From Microbacterium sp. lyk4-40-TSB-66 (GTDB lineage: Bacteria; Actinomycetota; Actinomycetes; Actinomycetales; Microbacteriaceae), in the NCBI RefSeq assembly GCF_030209475.1, contig NZ_JARVRW010000004.1, forward strand, positions 62,001-126,000: a stretch of DNA of 64,000 nt. The letters are read 5' to 3'. This document shows, piece by piece, positions 36,817 to 44,753 of the stretch (its first letter is position 1; each line of letters begins with the position of its first letter). Below the pieces are notes generated by a model, which saw only the letters and a list, made by a program, of their open reading frames with translations, searched no databases and had not been told where the DNA came from. The translations under genes were made by a program, and so were the position numbers.

Positions 36817-38033
36817 CCGCCCCGGCCGCCGTCTCCACCACCGGGAACGCGTGGACGCGGCTCCCCGTCGCGGCGCGCATCGCCATCGTCTACGTGCTCG
36901 CACGTCTCATCACGACGGCCTTCTTCCTGTTCGCGGCGTCGCTGTCGGCCGAGGGGTCCCGCTTCGGGGTCGCCCCCTCGCTGCCGGACCTCGCGATCGG
37001 CTGGGACGCCCAGTGGTACTGGACCGTGGCGGTGTCGGGGTACCCGTCGCAGCTTCCGCTGGCGGAGGCGGGGCACATCGCCGAGAACGCCTGGGCGTTC
37101 ATGCCGCTGTACGCGTATCTCTCGGCCGGCGTCGGATTCTTCCTCGGGTCGTGGGGTGCCGGCGCCGTCGTCGTCTCTCTCATCGCGGGCTACGGGGCCT
37201 GCGCGGTGCTGCACGCCATGCTGCGGGAGCGCATCGGAGGGGATGCCGCGATGTGGGCGGTCGTGCTCTTCTCCTGCGGCCCGCTCGCTGCACTGTTCCA
37301 GGTCGGGTACGCCGAGACGCTGTTCCTCTTCCTCCTGTTCCTGGCGATCCGGTGCGTCCAGCGACGACGGTGGGGCTGGCTGTACCTGCTGGTGCCGGCG
37401 ATGGGTTTCACCCGCCCCGGCATCCTGGCCTTCGCTCTGTTCCTCGGTCTTTACGGCATCCATCGTTTCCTCCGCCGTCGCCGCGAGGCGCTGCCCGCGC
37501 GCGACGTCGCGCACATCGTGTCGTTGGGCGCTCTGGCCACCCTCGTGGGCTTCTCATGGCAGTGGATCGCCGCTGCGGTGACCGGCGACCCGGGTGCCTA
37601 CCTCGCCACTGAGCTCGCCTGGCGGCGCAACTGGCTGGGCGGTGAGAGCGGGTTCGTGCCGGTCGACGGGTGGGTCAAGGCCGCAGGCTTCTGGTTCACG
37701 CAGTGGGGTCTCGGACCCGAGATGGGCTACATCTCCCTCTTCCTGCTGGTGCTCGCCGTCGCGGCCGGTCTGCTTCTGCTGCCCCAGGTGAACAAGCTCG
37801 GGATCGAGGTGCGCCTCTGGTCGGCGAGCTACCTCATATACCTGCTGCTGGTGTTCTTCCCGCAGTCCAGCGTCTTCCGGCTACTCGTGCCGGCGTCGCC
37901 GCTCTTCGGCGCCCTCGCGGTGCCGAAATCGTTGCCGTGGCGTCTCGGAATGCTCGCCCTCGCCCTGGTCGGGCAGTGGTGGTGGATCTACAACATGTAC
38001 GCGCTCGGGAACACGTACTGGCAGATTCCCTGA
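36813..38033 (+). CDS. PIG-V-like integral membrane glycosyltransferase
   Basis: 406 residues with about ten membrane segments. The segment GWDAQWYWTVAVSGYP after the first helix matches the Trp-Asp motif of PIG-V-type mannosyltransferases of the GT-C fold, which use lipid-linked sugars on the outer face of the membrane. MPLYAYLSAG and FQVGYAETLFLF also fit. Translationally coupled to dapE through a four-base overlap. Substrate unknown. Confidence 0.8.
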   Translation: MTAPAAVSTTGNAWTRLPVAARIAIVYVLARLITTAFFLFAASLSAEGSRFGVAPSLPDLAIGWDAQWYWTVAVSGYPSQLPLAEAGHIAENAWAFMPLYAYLSAGVGFFLGSWGAGAVVVSLIAGYGACAVLHAMLRERIGGDAAMWAVVLFSCGPLAALFQVGYAETLFLFLLFLAIRCVQRRRWGWLYLLVPAMGFTRPGILAFALFLGLYGIHRFLRRRREALPARDVAHIVSLGALATLVGFSWQWIAAAVTGDPGAYLATELAWRRNWLGGESGFVPVDGWVKAAGFWFTQWGLGPEMGYISLFLLVLAVAAGLLLLPQVNKLGIEVRLWSASYLIYLLLVFFPQSSVFRLLVPASPLFGALAVPKSLPWRLGMLALALVGQWWWIYNMYALGNTYWQIP

Positions 38034-38080
38034 CCTCGCGTCGCCCGGTGACGACCTTTGACGGCGGGTCGCGCCGGCGA

Positions 38081-38097
38081 CCGACTAAACTAGTCGG
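38081..38097. promoter_or_regulatory. Palindromic operator candidate upstream of DUF3117 gene
   Basis: CCGACTA-AAC-TAGTCGG has perfect 7-base arms and contains TAAACT (38086-38091), a likely -10. TTGACG at 38058-38063 is 22 bases upstream, longer than ideal for a -35. Confidence 0.5.
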
Positions 38098-38123
38098 AGA
38101 GCAATCATGAGAAGGGGGCCGCG

Positions 38124-38294
38124 ATGGCAGCCATGAAGCCGCGTACCGGTGACGGACCGATGGAGGCCGTGAAGGAGGGTCGGTTGATCATCGTGCGGGT
38201 GCCGCTCGAGGGGGGTGGACGACTCGTCGTCTCCGTGAACGATGCCGAGGCGAAAGAACTGTACGACGTCCTCGGGGGCGTCGTCACCGCCTGA
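38124..38294 (+). CDS. DUF3117 family small protein
   Basis: 56 residues, starting MAAMKPRTGDGPMEAVKEG and ending with GGRLVVSVNDAEAKELYDVLGG. This is a highly conserved actinobacterial protein of unknown function, normally 55-60 residues. AGAAGGGGG precedes the ATG at good distance. It stands alone, with a palindrome over its -10 and a terminator after the stop. A short frame on the other strand here is a shadow. Confidence 0.92.
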   Translation: MAAMKPRTGDGPMEAVKEGRLIIVRVPLEGGGRLVVSVNDAEAKELYDVLGGVVTA

Positions 38295-38310
38295 CGACCG
38301 TCAACGTGAG

Positions 38311-38337
38311 AAGGCCGGCCCCTCGGGGTCGGCCTTC
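38311..38337 (+). terminator. Terminator after DUF3117 gene
   Basis: AAGGCCGGCCCC and GGGGTCGGCCTT form a near-perfect stem with a very short loop, followed by CCGTGTTTTC. Confidence 0.8.
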
Positions 38338-38379
38338 CGTGTTTTCTCGGGACGTAGGCTGTGCGAGTGCTGGGCCGTC

Positions 38380-39018
38380 TCAGACGTCGGTCGGGCGTGT
38401 CGTCAGTTGCAGGAGGCCCTCGCCCGTGGTGGACAAGGCGCCGATGACGGCGGGCGAGCTCTGAACTTCTTGGATGAGCGAGCGGTAGGCCGTAGTCACC
38501 GCGTCGCGCCGCACGGGATCGGCGACCGCGCCGTTCGCGAGCACGCGGGGGATGAGGACGGTGCCGCCAGCGCGAACCAATCGCAGACCGTGCTCGACGT
38601 ACTCGATGACGCCCTCGGGATCGGCATCGATGAACACGATGTCGTAGGACGCTTCGTTCATGCGCGGGAGGACATCGGATGCCCGGCCGGTGATGAACCG
38701 CGCACGCGCCGCGGGCACGCGCGCGTCGATGAACGCGGACCTCGCAGCACCGAGGTGCTCGGGTTCGTTGTCGATCGTCGTGAGGGTCGCGCGTGGCGAA
38801 CCGTGGAGGAGCCAGAGGCCCGATACACCGCCGCCGGTGCCGACTTCGACGATGTTGAGGGCTCGGGATGCCGCCGCGAGGACCGCCGCCTGCGCACCGA
38901 CCGCCGCGCTGATGGGCGCCGCACCCAGTTCGAGCGCATGCGCCCGTGCGCGAGCGATGTGCTCGGGCTCGACCGTCGACTCCTGTACGAACCGCTCGTT
39001 CGCCTGCTGACCGCTCAC
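38380..39018 (-). CDS. O-methyltransferase (family 3, SAM-dependent)
   Basis: 212 residues. Class I methyltransferase fold: the SAM-binding NIVEVGTGGGVSGLWLL near 55-70, TTIDNEPEH at the second strand and YDIVFIDADPEGVIEYVEHG at the fourth, as in catechol-type O-methyltransferases. Orthologues lie next to sigE-tatB in mycobacteria (Rv1220c); here it is directly divergent from tatB. The GTG is preceded by GAGGAGG, and TAGCCT (39036-39041, minus) lies 17 bases upstream. Substrate unknown. Confidence 0.9.
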   Translation of the reverse strand: MSGQQANERFVQESTVEPEHIARARAHALELGAAPISAAVGAQAAVLAAASRALNIVEVGTGGGVSGLWLLHGSPRATLTTIDNEPEHLGAARSAFIDARVPAARARFITGRASDVLPRMNEASYDIVFIDADPEGVIEYVEHGLRLVRAGGTVLIPRVLANGAVADPVRRDAVTTAYRSLIQEVQSSPAVIGALSTTGEGLLQLTTRPTDV

Positions 39019-39078
39019 GTGGACCTCCTCGTTTCAGGCTAGACGGCTGATCGGTGCGGGACCCCCAGGCGCGGCCGG

Positions 39079-39084
39079 TAATCT
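39079..39084 (+). promoter_or_regulatory. -10 hexamer TAATCT of tatB, leaderless spacing
   Basis: TAATCT ends six bases before the ATG at 39091. Confidence 0.55.
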
Positions 39085-39090
39085 GGAGCC

Positions 39091-39462
39091 ATGTTCTTCG
39101 GCCTCACGATCGAGAAGCTGATGCTGATCGGCGTGATCGCCGCGGTCCTCATCGGACCCGAGCGTCTGCCCCGCTACGCAGAGGCGTTGGCGAAGTTCAC
39201 GAAGCGTGCCAAAGAGACCATGCAGGGCGCGAGGTCGCGGATGCGCGACGAGATGGGCCCCGAGTTCGACGACGTCGACTGGAAGAAGCTCGATCCGCGT
39301 CAGTACGATCCGCGTCGCATCATCCGCGAGGCTCTGCTCGACGACACGCCGACCGCGACCATGCGCGCGGCGGGCGCGGCGGCTCTGGCCGCGCGCGAGA
39401 AGCCCGAGACGACGCCCTTCGTCGCGGGGGAGCGTCCCCCGTTCGACGACGAAGCCACCTGA
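39091..39462 (+). CDS. tatB: Sec-independent translocase subunit TatB
   Basis: 123 residues with the TatA/B layout: a single N-terminal membrane helix (FGLTIEKLMLIGVIAAVLIGPERLP split over residues 3-27), the hinge GPERLP, an amphipathic helix YAEALAKFTKRAKETMQGAR and a long charged tail. The DEMGPEFDDVDWKKLDPRQYDP segment is typical of actinobacterial TatB. Recognises twin-arginine substrates with TatC, which is not in the window. Confidence 0.9.
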   Translation: MFFGLTIEKLMLIGVIAAVLIGPERLPRYAEALAKFTKRAKETMQGARSRMRDEMGPEFDDVDWKKLDPRQYDPRRIIREALLDDTPTATMRAAGAAALAAREKPETTPFVAGERPPFDDEAT

Positions 39463-39509
39463 CCGCGCGGGCGCCACTCCCTCCCTCGGGTCGGTGAGAC
39501 CGGGCGGCC

Positions 39510-40673
39510 TCAGACGCCGAGACGCAGCGGCTTGCCGGCGAGCCCGCGCGGGCGCACCGCCAGGGCCGCGGCGGCGGCGGTGATCGCGCGGGCGGCGGGG
39601 TCGTCGGGGCTGGCGATGACGACGGGACGACCGTCGTCGCCGCCCGCGCGCAGGACGGAACTCAGGGGGACGGATGCCAGCAGGGGGACGTCGTCGTTCT
39701 CGCTCGAGAGGGCACGGGCCACGGCTTCACCGCCCCCGGCGCCGAACAGGTCGAGCAGGGTCCCGTCGGGGAGGGTCATCGCGGACATGTTCTCGATCAC
39801 GCCGATGGGTCGCTGACCCGTCTGGCGGGCCACGAGCCCGGAGCGGACGGCGACGTCGGCCGCGGCCGCTTGCGGGGTCGTCACGACGAGCACGTCCGCG
39901 TGGGGGAGCAGTTGGCCGACCGAGATCGCCACATCACCCGTGCCCGGCGGCATGTCGAGCAACAGCACGTCGAGGTCGCCGAAGAACACGTCGGTGAGGA
40001 ACTGCTGCACGGTGCGGTGCAGCATCGGACCGCGCCAGGCGACCGCGCCCGCAGCCTCCTCTCCCGGACGACGCAGGAACATGCCGATCGAGATGACCTT
40101 CACGCCGTAGGCGACGGGCGGGAGGATGAGGTCGTCGATCTTCGTGGGTGCCGGCGGCAGGCCGTCGGTGTCGACCAGACCGAGCAGACCGGGAATGGAG
40201 AACCCGTGCACGTCGGCGTCCACGAGTCCGACGCGGAGCCCGCGCGCAGCGAGGGCCACGGCGAGATTGGCGGTGACGGTCGACTTGCCGACGCCGCCCT
40301 TGCCGCTCGTCACCGCGATCACGCGGGTGAGTGAATCGGGACCGAAGGGCATCTCGCGCTTCGCCCTCCCACCGCGGAGCTTCTCGGTCAGTGCCTTGCG
40401 CTCGTCGGGCGACATGACGCCGATCCGCACGTCGACGGCTTCGATGCCCGTGACCGAAGCCGCGGCATCCCGGACATCGCGCTCGATGCGATCTGCGGCC
40501 GGGCAGCCGACGATCGTCAGCGCGATCGCGACCTCGGCGATCGCGCCGCGAACCTCGACTCCGCGCAGCATGTCGAGTTCCCCGAGGGGACGACGCAATT
40601 CGGGATCGGTGACGGCCGCGACAGCCGTACTGACGCGCTCCGCGAGTTCGGCCGAGGCGAGCTCCGCCGTCAC
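39510..40673 (-). CDS. mrp: Mrp/NBP35 family iron-sulfur carrier ATPase (ApbC)
   Basis: 387 residues: N-terminal MIP18/DUF59 domain (about 8-95, LTIVGCPAADRIERD) and a P-loop domain with the deviant Walker A SGKGGVGKSTV, VGLVDADVHGFSIPGLLG and LLLDMPPGTGDVAISVGQ. Family members deliver Fe-S clusters to apo-proteins; the usual CXXC for cluster binding is not seen near the C terminus. GTG start overlaps the DUF1003 stop (GTGA). Last gene of the MgtE/CBS-DUF1003-mrp operon. Confidence 0.92.
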   Translation of the reverse strand: MTAELASAELAERVSTAVAAVTDPELRRPLGELDMLRGVEVRGAIAEVAIALTIVGCPAADRIERDVRDAAASVTGIEAVDVRIGVMSPDERKALTEKLRGGRAKREMPFGPDSLTRVIAVTSGKGGVGKSTVTANLAVALAARGLRVGLVDADVHGFSIPGLLGLVDTDGLPPAPTKIDDLILPPVAYGVKVISIGMFLRRPGEEAAGAVAWRGPMLHRTVQQFLTDVFFGDLDVLLLDMPPGTGDVAISVGQLLPHADVLVVTTPQAAAADVAVRSGLVARQTGQRPIGVIENMSAMTLPDGTLLDLFGAGGGEAVARALSSENDDVPLLASVPLSSVLRAGGDDGRPVVIASPDDPAARAITAAAAALAVRPRGLAGKPLRLGV

Positions 40674-41197
40674 GAGCCGGTCCGCGGGTGCTCGTCGTGC
40701 TCGTCGAGTCGCTCCAGGGCGGCTTTGAGTTCGGCGCGCAAGGAGTCCTTCGTGATGACCTCGTCGGTCAGGTCGCGCACGGCCATGCGCAGCGCGACGA
40801 TCTCGCGGGCGAGGTACTCGGTGTCGGCGAGATTGCGTTCGGCGCGCTGGCGGTCCTGCTCGATCTGCACGCGGTCGCGGTCGTCCTGCCGGTTCTGCGC
40901 GAGAAGGATGAGGGGGGCCGCATACGACGCCTGCAGCGAGAGCACGAGCGTCAGGGCGGTGAAGCCGATCGCGGCGGAGTCGAAGCGCCAGTCCTCGGGC
41001 GCGAGAGAGTTGAACCCCATCCACAGGACGCAGAACAGCGTCAGCGAGGCCAGGAACGTCGGCGTACCCATCGCCCGCGCCACCCACTCGGTGAAGCGGC
41101 CGAAACGGTCGCGCGAGGGCTGGGGGGCCCGGGGCGCCAGCACCCCGGTGCGACCGCGTGGGGCGTCGAGGGCGGGACGTCGGTTTGTGCGTGCCAT
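40670..41197 (-). CDS. DUF1003 membrane protein
   Basis: 175 residues. Two hydrophobic segments (about 48-66 and 78-100, FLASLTLFCVLWMGFN and ALTLVLSLQASYAAPLILLAQNRQ) followed by a charged coiled-coil tail, which is the DUF1003 pattern. Orthologues sit between the MgtE/CBS protein and Mrp in many actinobacteria. Function unknown. The start overlaps the upstream stop by one base (TGATG). Confidence 0.9.
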   Translation of the reverse strand: MARTNRRPALDAPRGRTGVLAPRAPQPSRDRFGRFTEWVARAMGTPTFLASLTLFCVLWMGFNSLAPEDWRFDSAAIGFTALTLVLSLQASYAAPLILLAQNRQDDRDRVQIEQDRQRAERNLADTEYLAREIVALRMAVRDLTDEVITKDSLRAELKAALERLDEHDEHPRTGS

Positions 41198-42516
41198 CAG
41201 CGCCTCCTCGGGGTGTGCGGGATCTGGGTGGGGATGCTCTGCGTCGAGAGCTGCCGGGTCGTCGTCTTGGGTGTCGGATCGTCGCCGTCGTGCGTGCGCC
41301 AGTCATCGGGCAGCAGATAGTCGAGCACGTCGTCGACGCTGACGCAGCCGACGAGGCGATGCGCCTGATCGACCACGGGGAGCGACACGAGGTTGTAGCT
41401 GGCGAGCAGGCGCGCCACCTCGGCCGCGGTGGCGTCGGCGGGCACGGGCTCGAGGGTGTCGTCGATGATGGCGCCGAGGCGCTCGTGCGGCGGGTAGCGC
41501 AGCATCCGCTGGAAGTGCACCGTGCCCAGGAGTCGCCCGGTGGGCGTCTCGTACGGCGGGAGGGTGATGAACACGGATGCCGCGAGGGCGGGGTGCAGCT
41601 CGTGCCGGCGAATGAGGGCGAGAGCCTCGGCCACCGTCGCATCCGCCGACAGCACGATGGGCTCGGGCGTCATGAGCCCACCGGCGGTGTCGGGCCCGTA
41701 CTGCAACAGGGCGCGCACGTCGTCGGCTTCTTCGGGCTCCATCAGCTCGAGCAACTGCTCGGAGCGGGACTCGGGCAGCTGACCGAGGAGGTCGGCCGCG
41801 TCGTCGGGCTCCATGGCATCCAGGATGTCGGCGGCGCGCTCGTCGCCCAGTTGCTCGAGGATGTGCACCTGCTCGTCTTCGGGCATCTCTTCGAGGGCGT
41901 CGGCGAGGCGGTCGTCGCTGAGCTCTTCCGCGACCTCGATCAGACGCTCTTCGGGCAGATCGAGGAGGGTGTTGGCGAGATCGGCGGGCTTGAGCTCGGA
42001 GTACGTGGCGACGAGTTGTTCGGCGGACTGCGCCTCGCCCGGCGCCTGGTTCTCACGCACCTCGCCCCAGGCGGCGAACGTCGTCGCCCCCTTGGCGAAC
42101 GGTGAGGCGCTCGTGCGCGGGCGACGCAGGAACAGCTGGCCCACGTCCCACTCGCCGAGGCGGTTGCGCTCGATCGCGACGTCTTCGATGACCGCGCCAC
42201 CGGAGCCGTCGACGAGGCTCACTCGGCGACCGAGCATCTCGGCCATCACCCGTACTTCGCCACCGCGCTGTTGGAAGCGGCGGACGTTGATCAGGCCGGT
42301 CGTGATGACCTGACCCGATTGGATGGAGGTGACGCGCCCGATGGACACGAACACATGTCGACGGCCGGGGATCTCGACGACGAGCCCCACGACGCGCGGC
42401 GCCGCCGACGCGCGGTAGATCACCACGACGTCGCGCACCTTGCCCAGACGGTCTCCCGCCGGGTCGAACACCGTGCAGCCCGTCAAGCGGGCGACGAAAA
42501 CCCTCTGCGTGCTCAC
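41197..42516 (-). CDS. MgtE N-terminal domain and CBS pair protein with PRC-barrel start, no channel
   Basis: 439 residues. Residues ~1-120 contain a PRC-barrel-like part (GKVRDVVVIYRASAAPRVVGL); ~165-280 is the MgtE intracellular superhelical domain, with acidic repeats such as EEMPEDEQVHILEQL and MEPDDAADLLGQLPE; ~285-410 is a CBS pair. The MgtE membrane channel is absent, so this is a soluble magnesium-sensing-type protein, not a transporter. GTG start with TACGCT six bases upstream. First gene of the operon with DUF1003 and mrp. Confidence 0.88.
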   Translation of the reverse strand: MSTQRVFVARLTGCTVFDPAGDRLGKVRDVVVIYRASAAPRVVGLVVEIPGRRHVFVSIGRVTSIQSGQVITTGLINVRRFQQRGGEVRVMAEMLGRRVSLVDGSGGAVIEDVAIERNRLGEWDVGQLFLRRPRTSASPFAKGATTFAAWGEVRENQAPGEAQSAEQLVATYSELKPADLANTLLDLPEERLIEVAEELSDDRLADALEEMPEDEQVHILEQLGDERAADILDAMEPDDAADLLGQLPESRSEQLLELMEPEEADDVRALLQYGPDTAGGLMTPEPIVLSADATVAEALALIRRHELHPALAASVFITLPPYETPTGRLLGTVHFQRMLRYPPHERLGAIIDDTLEPVPADATAAEVARLLASYNLVSLPVVDQAHRLVGCVSVDDVLDYLLPDDWRTHDGDDPTPKTTTRQLSTQSIPTQIPHTPRRR

Positions 42517-42522
42517 CGGTCC

Positions 42523-42528
42523 AGCGTA
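42523..42528 (-). promoter_or_regulatory. -10 hexamer TACGCT, leaderless spacing
   Basis: TACGCT on the minus strand, six bases before the GTG at 42516. Confidence 0.55.
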
Positions 42529-42587
42529 GTCCGCAGGTCTCGGTGAACACCTCGGGAACGGTCAGGCGCGCGTGACAGGATGGTGAA

Positions 42588-43397
42588 ATGAGTATGTTCG
42601 CGCAGCGTCCGGGTGCCGGTCGCGACGAGGTCGGCGAGAAGATCGCCTCGTTCCCGACGTACGAGCAGGCGCAGAAGACGGTCTCGTCGTTGATCGCCGG
42701 TGAGGTCCCCGCGCGCGACATCGCCATCGTCGGGTCGGGACTGCGCTCGATCGAGCGCATCACCGGCAAGCTCGGCTACGCCACGGCCGCCCGTTCGGGC
42801 GCCTTGAACGGTCTCATGCTCGGTCTGCTCTTCGCGTTCATCTTCGTGCTCGGGACGCCGACCGTGGAGATCTCCGCCTTCATCGGCGTTCTGCTCGTCG
42901 GAATGGCGCTCGGGATGCTGCTGAGCCTGGGCACCTACTCGATCGTGCGCCGTCGTCGTGACTTCGCCTCGGTCATGCAGGTCGCCGCCGACCACTACGA
43001 CGTGTGCGTCGCCGCGGCCAGTGTGCACAAGGCGCGCGGCATCGTCGGCCCGACGGGGACGCAGCGCACCGTCGTATCGCGCCCCGCCCCGGACGACACG
43101 GCGCCACCGCGGTACGGCGAGCGGCTGGCACCGGGCGCCGAGGCTCCTTCGACCGCGCCCCGTCCGGCGGTCACCGCGCCTGTCGGTGAGGCAGGGCCCC
43201 CGCAGTACGGGGAGCGTGTGTCGCCTGCGGGCGATGCCCCTGCCGTTCCGCCGCGCCCGCCGGCACCCACGGCGACGCCCGCTGCGTCGCCCGCGCCGGG
43301 CGGCGAGGAGCCGCCCCGGTACGGCGAGCGCGTGACTCCGTCACCGCGCCGGGACGACGACGCCGAAGCTTCAGACGGCGACTCCACGCCACGGTGA
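42588..43397 (+). CDS. General stress protein 17M/YflT-like membrane protein with repeated tail
   Basis: 269 residues. Residues ~18-150 form the YflT-type domain (FPTYEQAQKTVSSLIAGEVP, then two membrane segments GALNGLMLGLLFAFIFVLG and IGVLLVGMALGMLLSLGTY). The remaining ~110 residues are Pro/Ala-rich, with three copies of a PP(R/Q)YGER unit near 166, 204 and 243. The ATG is six bases after CAGGAT, close to the leaderless pattern. The stop overlaps the next GTG. Confidence 0.8.
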   Translation: MSMFAQRPGAGRDEVGEKIASFPTYEQAQKTVSSLIAGEVPARDIAIVGSGLRSIERITGKLGYATAARSGALNGLMLGLLFAFIFVLGTPTVEISAFIGVLLVGMALGMLLSLGTYSIVRRRRDFASVMQVAADHYDVCVAAASVHKARGIVGPTGTQRTVVSRPAPDDTAPPRYGERLAPGAEAPSTAPRPAVTAPVGEAGPPQYGERVSPAGDAPAVPPRPPAPTATPAASPAPGGEEPPRYGERVTPSPRRDDDAEASDGDSTPR

Positions 43398-44065
43398 GCA
43401 CCGAGCCCGTTCGCATCCCCGTCACGCTGCCGACGGGGGTCTCAGACGTATCGGGACTGTGGGCACGGGCGCAATCACCGTGGGCGACGATCGCCCTGGC
43501 CCACGGAGCGGGCGCGGGCATGGAGCACCCGTTCCTCGCCGGACTGGCGGATGCTCTGGTGGCGGACGGCGTCTCGGTGCTGCGCTTCGTGTTCCCCTAC
43601 GTCGAGGCCGGTCGCCGCATGCCCGGACCCGCCCCGCACGCCGTCGCGACGTGGGCCGGCGTGCAGGCGTGGCTCGGCACCGCGGCCCCCGGACCCTGGG
43701 CGGCCGTTGGCAAGTCGTACGGCGGGCGGATGGCGTCGGTCGCGTGCGCCGAGAAGGTCATCGCGCCCGCGGCGCTGGTCTACCTGGGCTACCCCCTGCA
43801 CCCGCCCGGTCGGCCCGACAAGCCGCGACGCGACCACTTGCCCGCCATCGAGGTTCCACAACTGTTCGTCGAGGGGGAGAACGACCCATTCATCGATCCT
43901 CGGTCGCAGTTCGACGAGGTCGTCGCCTCGTGCCAGCACGCCCGGGTGCACTGGGTCGCCGACGGCAATCACTCGTTCGAGGTGAAGGGCGCACGGCGGC
44001 CGGCTCTCGACATCGGCGCGGGGTTGGCTCCGGTGGTGGGGGAGTTCGTCCGCGGGGTGTGGTGA
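43394..44065 (+). CDS. Small alpha/beta hydrolase (KANL3/Tex30-like, dienelactone hydrolase type)
   Basis: 223 residues. ALAHGAGAGMEHPFL is the oxyanion-loop region, GKSYGGRMAS holds the nucleophile Ser, and GNHSFEVKG carries the catalytic His. Cytoplasmic, substrate unknown. Coupled to the upstream stress-protein gene (GTGA). Its last ~100 bases are duplicated at 44647-44744, downstream of a neighbouring lipoprotein gene, so this gene end has served as a recombination boundary. Convergent with the lipoprotein gene at 44078. Confidence 0.88.
   Translation: MSTEPVRIPVTLPTGVSDVSGLWARAQSPWATIALAHGAGAGMEHPFLAGLADALVADGVSVLRFVFPYVEAGRRMPGPAPHAVATWAGVQAWLGTAAPGPWAAVGKSYGGRMASVACAEKVIAPAALVYLGYPLHPPGRPDKPRRDHLPAIEVPQLFVEGENDPFIDPRSQFDEVVASCQHARVHWVADGNHSFEVKGARRPALDIGAGLAPVVGEFVRGVW
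43961..44061. repeat. Direct repeat copy 1 (3' end of the small hydrolase gene)
   Basis: About 100 bases, from GACGGCAATCACTCG to CGCGGGGTGTG, repeated at 44647-44744 in the same orientation. The copies differ by two substitutions and one 3-base deletion. Confidence 0.95.
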
Positions 44066-44077
44066 CGCGCTCGCTCG

Positions 44078-44596
44078 CTACGGTGCTGATCGAGGTGTCG
44101 GCGGAGGGAAGGTTGCTGAACGCTCTTCGTCCGTGATGCGTCCGCACCGGGATATAGCGAGGAGGTCGATGGCTTTGCGGCCATCAATGGTGTTCTTTTC
44201 AACGGTCAGCGTCATTCGGGGCGAATCGCGAGTGAGGTACACCTCGGCGAAGTTCACCGGCACTCCCAACTCCTCGACGTGCCACTCGTCACCCAATCGC
44301 TCGGGCACTTCTTCGATGAAGCGTGAGATGTCGAGACTGTCGTCCACGAAGATTGCCCACTGACCGGTATAAAACGAACCCGACCCGCCGCTCAGGGTCA
44401 GACCGTCGTCGCACGAGTACGGTTCGAACTCGGGGGTTGGGACGATCTCCTTCGGCCCCGGGACGAAATCAGCAACGAGTTGCAGTGCATCGAGTGCTTC
44501 GCTGCGCACTTCGGTGTACGACGGTGTGGACATGCCGCAGCCTCCCAATAATCCAACGGACACGATGACAATTGCGATGCAAAGGGGGCGTCTCAC
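44078..44596 (-). CDS. Cassette B lipoprotein 3
   Basis: 172 residues from the GTG at 44596 (GAGAGG nine bases upstream). Lipoprotein signal with lipobox GLLGGC (Cys20). The mature part is closely related to lipoprotein 1 (45548-46063): TYTEVRSEALDAL-like start, PTPEFEPYSCDD, FYTGQWAIFVDD, HVEELGVPVNFAEVYL, IDGRKAIDLLAISRCG and a Pro-rich end. Two conserved Cys suggest a disulfide. It stands between two copies of the neighbour gene end, so it was added by recombination. A longer open frame upstream is not conserved. Role in immunity is hypothetical. Confidence 0.8.
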   Translation of the reverse strand: MRRPLCIAIVIVSVGLLGGCGMSTPSYTEVRSEALDALQLVADFVPGPKEIVPTPEFEPYSCDDGLTLSGGSGSFYTGQWAIFVDDSLDISRFIEEVPERLGDEWHVEELGVPVNFAEVYLTRDSPRMTLTVEKNTIDGRKAIDLLAISRCGRITDEERSATFPPPTPRSAP

Positions 44597-44646
44597 TCGG
44601 CTGAACCTCTCGTCCGAAGGATGGCTGGCTGCAATGTCTAGGCAGC

Positions 44647-44744
44647 GACGGCCACTCGTTCGAGGTGAAGGGCGCACGGCGGCCGGCTCTCGATATCGGC
44701 GCGGGGTTGGCTCCGGTGGTGGGGGTGTTCGTCCGCGGGGTGTG
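44647..44744. repeat. Direct repeat copy 2 (detached 3' end of the small hydrolase gene)
   Basis: A non-coding remnant of the 3' end of the gene at 43394, almost identical to 43961-44061. It lies nine bases beyond the stop of lipoprotein 2, matching the position of copy 1 beyond the stop of lipoprotein 3. Confidence 0.95.
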
Positions 44745-44753
44745 AGGGCGGTC

